This document shows positions 27,957 to 35,305 of a stretch of 64,000 bases of DNA, one piece after another. The translations under genes were made by a program, and so were the position numbers. A model generated the notes under the pieces. That model was not told where the DNA came from. It worked only from the letters and a program-made list of their open reading frames with translations, and made no database searches. The DNA is from Desulfoplanes formicivorans. GTDB taxonomy: Bacteria; Desulfobacterota; Desulfovibrionia; Desulfovibrionales; Desulfomicrobiaceae. The number at the start of each line of letters is the position of its first letter. The stretch's first letter is position 1. The stretch spans positions 248,001-312,000 of the forward strand of contig NZ_BDFE01000017.1 of the NCBI RefSeq assembly GCF_001748225.1, in the 5' to 3' direction.

Positions 27957-29297
27957 GGTTCTTCGACGTTTTGTGTGGAATTGACCGATCGTATCGAGTT
28001 TGGGTAGCCCTCCCCCTCAGGAGGATGATTCATGCTTGCTGAACAAATTTTTGCCTTGGGTCTTGGCCTTACGCGCCGTGGGAAGTTACGAGCCAACGCC
28101 TTGATACTGTCCATACACCAACCAAACTCCACCTGGAGATCGGTGCCGACCGTGGAGCGCTGTACCCGTGTCCGGAGTGTGGAGCCATGTGCAAGGCTCA
28201 TGACTTCAAGGAGTACACGTGGCGGCATCTCAACTTTTTTCAGCACCATTGTTACCTCACCGCCCGAGTCCCAAGGATTAATTGTTCGGAACACGGCATC
28301 CGTCGGGTGGACGTTCCCTGGGCCAGAAAAGGCAGTCGTTTTACCTTGCTCTTTGAGCAGGTGGTCATGAGTCTTGTTCGCGAGATGCCGATCAATGCTG
28401 TTGCTCGTCACGTCGGGGTCACAGACAAACGATTATGGCGTATCGTATACCACTATGTTTCCAAAGCCATTGAGACTCTTGATCTCAAAGATCTCAAGGC
28501 GATCGGGCTGGATGAAACAGCCTCCAAGCGTGGTTATAATTACATCACGGTCTTCATTGATCTGGATTGATCCGACAAACCCGTGATTTTTGCCACTCCA
28601 GGCAAAGGCAAGGAATGCCTGACCAAGTTTTGCGAGTTTATCAGGGCACATAAAGGTCATCCCGAGAATATTGCCGAAGTTGTCTGCGACATGTCCCCTG
28701 CGTTCCTCTCGGCCGTCGAAAAGGAGTTCAAGTCCGCTTCGGTGACGGTCGACTGGTTCCATGTTGTCCAGCTTTTCACCAAGGCCGTCGATGATGTCCG
28801 GAAACTTGAGGGCAGACAGACAAAGCTTCCAGATCACACCCGTTGGGCCGTACTCAAAGGCGCTGAGAAAAAACGCACGCAAAACCAGGAGAATGCTCTT
28901 CTTGAGCTCGCTGAACAGGGCTTTGCTACCGCCAAGGCCTACCGCGTCAAAGAACTCTTACGCTGGATTCGCCGGGCCGAATCAAGGCAGGCTGCCAAGT
29001 GGCGCATTACCCATTTTCTCAAGCATGCAACCGAGTATACCGCGGATTGTCCACTTCTGGAGCCAGTAAGAAATGCCTTGGCCAGTTTTGAGAGGCACAT
29101 GCCACGCATCCTCCATCGCTGGCATTCCCTGCACACCAATGCAAGGCTCGAAGGCTTCAATGGCCTGTTCCAAGCGGCAAGGGCCAGAGCCCGAGGTTAC
29201 CGAAACGTGGAGAACTTTATCACCATGGCCTACCTGATTGCGGCTCCGATTCAGATCCTGGTTGCTACATGAATTCCACACAAAACGTCGAAGAACC
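27957..29297 (+). mobile_element. ISL3-family insertion sequence (copy 2, full length but inactive)
   Basis: A 1341-bp element with perfect 26-bp terminal inverted repeats: left 27957-27982 and right 29272-29297. One transposase gene fills it, broken by a frameshift and a stop. The flanking 8-mers (CATTAAGT left, AAAATTAT right) do not match, so there is no target duplication; the ends were probably joined to new DNA by recombination. The right end lies six bases upstream of the ACP gene. Confidence 0.9.
28032..29272 (+). pseudogene. ISL3 transposase, frameshifted and with an in-frame stop
   Basis: The transposase starts at ATG 28032 (LAEQIFALGLGLT), then needs a frame change near 28072 to continue into the zinc-ribbon domain (ALYPCPECGAMCKAHDFKEY). 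The DDE domain holds LKAIGLDETASKRGYNYITV with the first catalytic Asp, VVCDMSPAFLSAVEKEFKS with the second, and RLEGFNGLFQAARARARGY with the Glu region. A TGA at 28568-28570 interrupts it just after FIDLD; the frame resumes at once and runs to 29272. Two independent lesions make the gene non-functional. Confidence 0.85.
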
Positions 29298-29303
29298 AAA
29301 ATT

Positions 29304-29537
29304 ATGAACAAAAAAAAATTCCTGAACGAAATTGAAGAAATCATCGAAGTTGATGCCGAGACCCTGTCCGGCGATGAGCTACTCGAAGACCTGGAAGACT
29401 GGGACTCTCTCGCTGTCATGGGCTTCATAGCCATGGTGGACAGGCAGTTCTCGATGACTCTTGACGCGGAAAAAATAGGTCAGTGCAAAAGTGTCAACGA
29501 CCTGTGCGGTCTTCTGGGAGACAAGGTTTCCAAATGA
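29304..29537 (+). CDS. Acyl carrier protein
   Basis: A 77-residue acidic helical protein. Ser35 in DWDSLAVMGF is the 4'-phosphopantetheine attachment site. The ATG at 29304 begins six bases after the right end of the ISL3 element, so the native promoter is gone and transcription may come from the element or from further upstream. It is the first gene of an ACP-reductase-KAS III set; the stop overlaps the next start (ATGA). It is a dedicated, non-housekeeping ACP that probably carries a short acyl group for sugar decoration. Confidence 0.88.
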   Translation: MNKKKFLNEIEEIIEVDAETLSGDELLEDLEDWDSLAVMGFIAMVDRQFSMTLDAEKIGQCKSVNDLCGLLGDKVSK

Positions 29538-30307
29538 CTGATGTCGGAAAACAGGGTCTGGATTTTGGCGGACGCCGGGTGCTCATCACCGGGGCCTCAT
29601 CGGGAATCGGTCGTGCTGCAGCCATAGTGCTATCCTCTTTGGGAGCAGACATTGTCCTTTGCGGGCGTGATGAAAAACGTCTCGAGGAGACCCTTGATGC
29701 CATGAACGATGGCCAGCATATCATGGCACCGTTCGATCTTGCCGAAGATTTGGAGGGGATTCCGGACTGGTTGAAGTACATCACGGGCGAACACGGTCCG
29801 TTGAACGGGCTTGTTCACTGTGCGGGAATCGAATCAACCATTCCTGTACGTCAGGTTGATCCTGAATCCATAGAGAATGTTCTGCGGATCAATACGAAGG
29901 CAGCACTTCTCCTTGCAAAGGGAGTGTGCAGCAAAAAAAGTTTTCGTCTCCCTTGCAGCATTGTTTTTATCTCTTCCGTTATGGCCATAGCAGGCCGACC
30001 GGCTAGAAGCATTTATAGTGCCAGCAAAGGAGCATTGAACGCAATGGCAAGGTCTCTTGCCATTGAGCTGGCCCGGAAAAACATCCGGGTAAATACCATT
30101 TGTCCAGGACAGGTCCAGACAGAAATGGATGAGGCCATGCGGCAAAGAATGGGGGTGAAGCTCTACGAACAGATCGTTGAAGCACACCCGCTTGGTTTGG
30201 GAAAGCCCGAAGATATTGCCTCCAGCATCGCCTTTCTTCTATCCGACATGTCCCGCTGGATTACAGGTACCAGCCTTGTCGTGGATGGCGGATACACGGC
30301 CATTTGA
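29534..30307 (+). CDS. SDR-family 3-oxoacyl-ACP reductase-like protein
   Basis: A 257-residue short-chain dehydrogenase. LITGASSGIGRAAAI is the NADP(H) site, VHCAGIES matches the NAG position, SSVMAIAGRPARSIYSASKG holds the catalytic Ser-Tyr-x-x-x-Lys, and TGTSLVVDGGYTAI is the FabG-like C-terminus. It overlaps the ACP gene by four bases, so it probably reduces a 3-oxoacyl group on that ACP. With the KAS III gene next, the simplest product is 3-hydroxybutyryl-ACP; this is inference. Confidence 0.87.
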   Translation: MTDVGKQGLDFGGRRVLITGASSGIGRAAAIVLSSLGADIVLCGRDEKRLEETLDAMNDGQHIMAPFDLAEDLEGIPDWLKYITGEHGPLNGLVHCAGIESTIPVRQVDPESIENVLRINTKAALLLAKGVCSKKSFRLPCSIVFISSVMAIAGRPARSIYSASKGALNAMARSLAIELARKNIRVNTICPGQVQTEMDEAMRQRMGVKLYEQIVEAHPLGLGKPEDIASSIAFLLSDMSRWITGTSLVVDGGYTAI

Positions 30308-30406
30308 AGCAGAATTGTGCTGAAGATTCTGTTTACAGTATTTATCATTCTGTTTTTTCTAATAAAATACGTGAATTAAAAGCAAAGAACAAAGCTGGGA
30401 TAATCG

Positions 30407-31408
30407 ATGAACGCGAAAGTGAAGGCCATTGAGTATTATTTGCCAAAAGGGACGCTGGACAACGAGGAACTGGAAGCGATCTATGATGGCTGGTCTGCCG
30501 GAAAGATTGAAAAGAAAACCGGCATCCGTGTCCGCCATATTGCGGGTGAGCATGAAACCGCATCAGATCTTGGCTATCATGCGGCAATGAAATTGTTTGA
30601 ATCAGGGGCGATCACTCCGGATGAGATTGATTTTATCCTGTTCTGTTCCGAAAGTCCGGATTACCCGATTCCCCCTTGTGCCTGTGTGCTCCAGGACAGA
30701 TTGAATATCCCGAATACAGCCGGGGCGTTGGATTTCAATCTGGGATGCTCCGGTTTCGTGTATGGACTCGGGCTTGCCCAGGGGCTGATCGCTTCGGGCC
30801 AGGCAAAAAATATGCTTTTGATCACATCTGAAACCTATTCCAAGTATATCCATCCTGACGACAAGAGCGTTCGGACTATTTTTGGTGATGGCGCGGCTGC
30901 AACGTTGATAACGGCAAGCAAGGAGCAGCAGATCGGCCCGTTTGTCTATGGAACGGACGGCTCAGGGTTCTCCAACCTGATTATGACCAAAGGTGGAACC
31001 CGTTCTCAATCATCGATCGATTCATTGCAACTTTCCGAGAAAACGCAATTTCCGGACAACCTGTTTATGAACGGTCCTGAAATTTTCAACTTCACGATCA
31101 AAGCCGTACCTACCGCCATAAATCAACTTCTTGAAAAGGCTAAGATGGGTCTGGATGACATTGATTACTTTGTGTTCCACCAGGCAAACAAATATATGGT
31201 GGAGCATTTAAGGCAGAAGATCGGCATCGATAAGAACAAGTTTTTCATTGATATTCTTGAAACAGGTAACACCGTATCTGCATCCGTGCCTATCGCCCTG
31301 AGCAAGGCGGTTACAAAGGGGGTAATCAAAGCCGGAGATCTTGTTTTGGTTATAGGGTATGGTGTTGGGTATTCGTGGGGAACGACGTTGATACGATGGG
31401 AAGGGTAA
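30407..31408 (+). CDS. KAS III (FabH-like) 3-oxoacyl-ACP synthase
   Basis: A 333-residue thiolase-fold enzyme with an intact Cys-His-Asn triad: Cys114 in FNLGCSGFVYG, His258 in FVFHQANKYM, Asn288 in ETGNTVSAS. KAS III enzymes condense acetyl-CoA with malonyl-ACP to acetoacetyl-ACP. It is separated from the reductase gene by 99 bases but stays in the same direction. Similar ACP/reductase/KAS III sets are known in the Pseudomonas flagellin-glycosylation islands, where they supply a hydroxybutyryl group. GC content is near the core genome, unlike the following GNAT gene. Confidence 0.9.
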   Translation: MNAKVKAIEYYLPKGTLDNEELEAIYDGWSAGKIEKKTGIRVRHIAGEHETASDLGYHAAMKLFESGAITPDEIDFILFCSESPDYPIPPCACVLQDRLNIPNTAGALDFNLGCSGFVYGLGLAQGLIASGQAKNMLLITSETYSKYIHPDDKSVRTIFGDGAAATLITASKEQQIGPFVYGTDGSGFSNLIMTKGGTRSQSSIDSLQLSEKTQFPDNLFMNGPEIFNFTIKAVPTAINQLLEKAKMGLDDIDYFVFHQANKYMVEHLRQKIGIDKNKFFIDILETGNTVSASVPIALSKAVTKGVIKAGDLVLVIGYGVGYSWGTTLIRWEG

Positions 31409-31420
31409 GGGGACGTAGGA

Positions 31421-31978
31421 GTGATCATAAGTAATCATCAGGTATATCTCCGTAGCGTACAGTTGGAGGATGCTGAATTTATCGTGAAATTACGGACTGA
31501 CGCTAAAAATGCTCGCTTTATATCAAAGACGAGTCCCATAGTTGAAGATCAGAAACTTTGGTTGGAAAAATACAAAGAAAGAGAAACGCATAAAAAAGAG
31601 TTTTACTTTCTCGGTCATACGCTCGACAACAGCCCTTTCGGTACCACGAGACTTTATAATTTCAACAGCAAGACTTTTACAAATGGTAGCTGGGTTGTTC
31701 TTGCCAACACAAATCCAAAATACTCAATTATGATTGACTTACTTGTGCGAAGTTATGCCTTTAATGAAATGGATTTTGATACCTGTTTTTTTGATGTGAG
31801 GAAACAGAATAAAAAGGTTATAAAGTATCATAGCCGATTGGGGGCACAATTTGAGTACTCCAACGAATTGGATAATTTTTATACAATAAAAAAATGTGAC
31901 TTTTTTGATTCACTCAAGAAAATGGTCAGCATAGGTTTCTTGAAAGAAGAAGATCTACAATACACTGTGAGCGAATAA
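31421..31978 (+). CDS. GNAT-family N-acyltransferase
   Basis: A 185-residue GNAT protein (VYLRSVQLEDAEFIVKLR at the N-terminus; FFDVRKQNKKVIKYHSRLGA is the usual C-terminal GNAT end). The start is set at GTG 31421, since no ATG lies early; its AGGA is rather close, so the start is tentative. It lies between a KAS III gene and two sugar ketoisomerase genes, so it probably N-acylates the 3-amino sugar made by the fdt genes, perhaps with the hydroxyacyl group from the ACP. The gene is more AT-rich than its neighbours on both sides. Confidence 0.8.
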   Translation: MIISNHQVYLRSVQLEDAEFIVKLRTDAKNARFISKTSPIVEDQKLWLEKYKERETHKKEFYFLGHTLDNSPFGTTRLYNFNSKTFTNGSWVVLANTNPKYSIMIDLLVRSYAFNEMDFDTCFFDVRKQNKKVIKYHSRLGAQFEYSNELDNFYTIKKCDFFDSLKKMVSIGFLKEEDLQYTVSE

Positions 31979-31979
31979 A

Positions 31980-32411
31980 ATGTCTTTGACTGTATCGGCA
32001 TCCGTCTACGATGTCTCCCTCATTAAATTCCCAAAGATTCGTGACCCTCGGGGCAATCTGACGTTTATCGAGCAGGAACGGCATATCCCCTTCAAGATAT
32101 CCCGCGTTTACTGGATTTACGATGTCCCCGGCGGCGAGAAACGGGGTGGGCATGCGTTTCGTGAGCAGGAGGAGGTCATCATTGCCCTGTCCGGAAGTTT
32201 TGACGTGCTGTTGGATGACGGCAAAGCTCAAAAAATCGTGCACTTGAACCGGGCATACCATGGGTTGTTTGTCCCCAAAATGATCTGGCGCCGAATGCAG
32301 AACTTTTCTACCAATGCCGTGGCCTATGTTCTGGCGAGCTGCCAGTATGATGAAAATGATTATGTGCGCGATTATGCTCAATACACACGGCTGATGCAGG
32401 AAATGTCATGA
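31980..32411 (+). CDS. fdtA: FdtA/WxcM-like sugar 3,4-ketoisomerase, first copy
   Basis: A 143-residue cupin of the dTDP-4-oxo-6-deoxyglucose 3,4-ketoisomerase family. RDPRGNLTFIEQERHIPF and RVYWIYDVPGGEKRGGHA are typical. The active-site motif usually written His-Ala-His reads His58-Ala-Phe60, so the second of the two histidines considered important in FdtA is lost. The enzyme would make a 3-keto sugar for the aminotransferase encoded 400 bases downstream. Because of the substitution it could be altered in specificity or structural only. Its stop overlaps the next start. Confidence 0.82.
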   Translation: MSLTVSASVYDVSLIKFPKIRDPRGNLTFIEQERHIPFKISRVYWIYDVPGGEKRGGHAFREQEEVIIALSGSFDVLLDDGKAQKIVHLNRAYHGLFVPKMIWRRMQNFSTNAVAYVLASCQYDENDYVRDYAQYTRLMQEMS

Positions 32412-32821
32412 AAACGACAATACATGACTGCAAACTGGTAGAATTGCCGCAAATGTATGACCAACGAGGATCACTTACCCCCATTTCCAATCAGCAGCAG
32501 ATTCCATTTGATATAGTCAGAACCTATTATCTGTACGATGTTCCAGGCGGAGAATCGCGTGGCGGCCATGCCCACAAAGAACTCCAGCAGCTGATCGTTG
32601 CGGTGATGGGGGCTTTTGATGTTGTGGTGGATGACGGACAGGAAACAAAGACCCTCCGTTTGGACCGGGCATATTATGGTCTGTATGTTCCCAAAATGAT
32701 TTGGCGTGAGCTGATTAATTTTTCATCCGGAGCCAACTGCCTTGTTTTGGCCTCTCTTCCGTATGACGAGAATGAATATATCCGAAACTACAATGACTAC
32801 TTGAGGATGAAGGTACAATGA
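32408..32821 (+). CDS. fdtA: FdtA/QdtA-like sugar 3,4-ketoisomerase, second copy
   Basis: A 137-residue paralogue of the preceding protein, similar over its length (LPQMYDQRGSLTPISNQQ, YYLYDVPGGESRGGHAHK). It keeps both histidines, His54 and His56. It probably converts dTDP-4-oxo-6-deoxy-glucose to the 3-oxo isomer, FdtA (galacto) or QdtA (gluco) type; which one cannot be told by eye. Four-base overlaps on both sides show translational coupling with the first copy and the aminotransferase. Confidence 0.88.
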   Translation: MKTTIHDCKLVELPQMYDQRGSLTPISNQQQIPFDIVRTYYLYDVPGGESRGGHAHKELQQLIVAVMGAFDVVVDDGQETKTLRLDRAYYGLYVPKMIWRELINFSSGANCLVLASLPYDENEYIRNYNDYLRMKVQ

Positions 32822-33923
32822 ACGTTCCCTTTCTCAATCTCAAGACCATCAATGCCGCACATCGCGATGAACTGATCCAGGCGGCCACCCGGGTTATTGA
32901 TTCCGGATGGTACATTCGGAGCCAGGAAGTTCAGGCCTTTGAACAGGAATTCGCTGCCTATTGTGGAACCAGATACTGCATCGGCGTGGGCAATGGTCTG
33001 AGCGCCCTCACTCTCACCCTTCGCACCTGGAAAGAACTTGGCAAACCTCAATAGAAGGCGACGAGGTCATTGTCCCGGCCAACACCTATATCGCCACCAT
33101 TCTGACCATCACGGCAAATCGCCTCACCCCGGTTTTGGTTGAACCGGACATTGCTACCTACAATCTTTCCCCCAGCCTGATGCGCCAGGCCATTACCTCC
33201 AGAACCAAGGTTGTCATGCCGGTCCATCTCTATGGACGACTGGCCGAGATGCCGGAGATCACGGCCATTGCCAAAGAACACGACTTGCTGATCCTGGAAG
33301 ACGCAGCTCAGGCCCACGGTGCAAGTTTGCAGGGGCGCAAGGCTGGCAACTGGGGACACGCGGCAGGATTCAGTTTCTATCCTGGAAAAAATCTTGGTGC
33401 CTTGGGCGATGCAGGAGCCGTGACCACCAATGATGAAGAATTGGCAAAAACCATCCGGGCTTTGGGCAACTACGGCAGCCACAAAAAATACGAAAACCTC
33501 TACCAGGGAGTTAACAGCCGTCTTGATGAAATGCAGGCGGCCTTTTTACGGGTAAAGCTGCGCTACCTGGATGAGGAAATCAAGGCCAGACGAACGGTGG
33601 CCCGGGCCTATCTGGAAGGGATTAAGAATCCGCTTGTGAAGTTACCCGCATGGGAAGTAGAAGAGCAGCATGTTTTTCATCTGTTTGTGGTGAGATGTGA
33701 GAGACGGGATGCGTTGCAGGAGTATCTGTGGGAACGTGGGGTGCAGACATTGATTCATTATCCGGTGCCGCCACATAAGCAGGGGGCGTATGGGGAGTGG
33801 AATAATCAACAATATAAGATTTCTGAAAAAATCCATTACAAAGTTTTGAGTTTGCCGATTGGGTCTTTTCTTGATCAATATCTAGTTAAAAATCTAATTA
33901 CTTGTATTAAAGAGTTTAAATAG
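32818..33923 (+). pseudogene. fdtB: DegT/DnrJ/EryC1 sugar aminotransferase (FdtB-like), frameshifted
   Basis: The reading begins at ATG 32818 (NVPFLNLKTINAAHRDEL) and breaks at TAG 33052-33054. It continues one frame over from about 33048 ([20 protein letters not shown]) to 33923. One missing base near 33046-33050 explains it; restoring one joins both halves into a normal aminotransferase of about 368 residues. The PLP lysine lies in [16 protein letters not shown]. It would transfer an amino group to C3 of the dTDP-3-keto-6-deoxy sugar. Nothing else looks decayed, so an assembly error or a very recent mutation is plausible. Confidence 0.8.
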
Positions 33924-33991
33924 TACAGACCGATTAATGTGATTAATTCAGATATTTTCGAATGTATGTTTTCTCTAAAAGGTTTACTGTG

Positions 33992-35224
33992 ATGCTCAAT
34001 AAAAATAACAGAAGATATATAAACAAAATTGCTTTCGTGTGTCATGAAGCTACTATGTTTATTCACTATTCAAATGTATGGAAAAAACTTGAACCAGATA
34101 GTTTTGACATAGTTTTGATAGGTCCATTATTAGAAAATAAAGACAATAATCGCGGCTTTAGACAAAAAGTTATCGAGGAAATCGGAAGCGATATTAACGT
34201 GTTCGAATTACCTGAAATACTTGAAAAGGGTTTGGCTTACAAGCATGTGGTATCTAATCATTGCATGGGAGAAACTCCGATTGAATCAATAAATAACCTG
34301 TATATATTAAAAAATATTCTGATTTCTTATAAAAATTATGCCAAATACTTATATAATAACAAAATTATTGATGATCCTGCGAAAAGAAAAAAATATAACA
34401 CAACCCAATATCCTAGACCACGTGTGTATACTCCCAAGGCTGTGGGTGATAAACAAATAAGATTTATGTACGGTCCGGACATAAGCGATGGGTGGTCTTT
34501 AGGTGCTTGGAATTCAATGTACGACCTTGTCCTCTGTCATGGAGAAGCAGATGCCGAAAAAATACGAACCAAATACAACAAAAAGACCGAAATAATGGGG
34601 TATCCTAGGTACGATAGTTATTTTAGTGATGCTTGTTCACCTGAAAAAGCCAGAAAAGAGTTTGGCTTATCTGAAAATACTCCTGTAATTTATTGGATGC
34701 CAACAGTCGATGCATTTGACGATGATGTATGTTCCATCCCTTTTTACGCTGATTTATTAAGTCGTCAAAAAAAATATACCATAATTGTTCGCCCTCATCC
34801 TATCACATACCGAACGCATCCTCACTTGATAACTTTGCTGGAAGAGCACGGTTATCTTATTGATAGTGACAGTATGAGAGATACCAGCGAAATTTTTAAG
34901 ATTTCTTCGGCTGTTTTGTGCGATCATGGAGGGAGCCCTTTTGGTGCATTTTATCTGCGCAAGAAGCTAATATTTTTGAAAACTCCAAAACATGAAAAAG
35001 CCAATGTTTTCAAAAATTCTTCCAATCAAGAATTAATGACATATTTCCCTATGCTTGACACAAACACTATTGATAACCTTGAATCAGTTATTGAAGATGA
35101 GAATTTATGGGAAGATATCTATTCAAAGTCGCAACCCTTTTATAAAAAAACGTATGGTAACTACTTCGGTCGTTCCGCCGATAAAGCGGCCTCAATACTC
35201 ATGAGGTTAGATGATATTTTATAA
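33992..35224 (+). CDS. CDP-glycerol glycerophosphotransferase-like protein (TagB/TagF fold)
   Basis: A 410-residue GT-B-like protein; the ATG at 33992 has AAAGG upstream, and an in-frame ATG at 33962 is the alternative. The C-terminal half contains YTIIVRPHPITYRTHPHLI, then SSAVLCDHGGSPFGAFYL and RKKLIFLKTP. RPHP and Asp-His-Gly-Gly-Ser are hallmarks of CDP-glycerol phosphotransferases, which move a phospho-alcohol from a CDP donor to a glycan. It precedes the phosphoramidate genes, whose end product is also a cytidine-diphosphate donor, so it might be the transferase; this is inference. AT-rich. Confidence 0.72.
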   Translation: MLNKNNRRYINKIAFVCHEATMFIHYSNVWKKLEPDSFDIVLIGPLLENKDNNRGFRQKVIEEIGSDINVFELPEILEKGLAYKHVVSNHCMGETPIESINNLYILKNILISYKNYAKYLYNNKIIDDPAKRKKYNTTQYPRPRVYTPKAVGDKQIRFMYGPDISDGWSLGAWNSMYDLVLCHGEADAEKIRTKYNKKTEIMGYPRYDSYFSDACSPEKARKEFGLSENTPVIYWMPTVDAFDDDVCSIPFYADLLSRQKKYTIIVRPHPITYRTHPHLITLLEEHGYLIDSDSMRDTSEIFKISSAVLCDHGGSPFGAFYLRKKLIFLKTPKHEKANVFKNSSNQELMTYFPMLDTNTIDNLESVIEDENLWEDIYSKSQPFYKKTYGNYFGRSADKAASILMRLDDIL

Positions 35225-35305
35225 TTTTCTACAGAAACATAAATTTAAAATAAATCATGTATCGATTTGTATTTTAAATACAAACATACCATACAGAGAG
35301 AATAT

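Noticed and set aside
28568-28570. In-frame TGA in the ISL3 transposase read as selenocysteine
   Set aside because: The gene has a second lesion (frameshift near 28072), and ISL3 transposases are not selenoproteins to my knowledge. A nonsense mutation in a dead IS is simpler.
33040-33056. Programmed -1 frameshift in the aminotransferase gene
   Set aside because: No slippery heptamer of the X-XXY-YYZ or A-AAA-AAG type lies at the shift, and this enzyme family is not known to use frameshifting.
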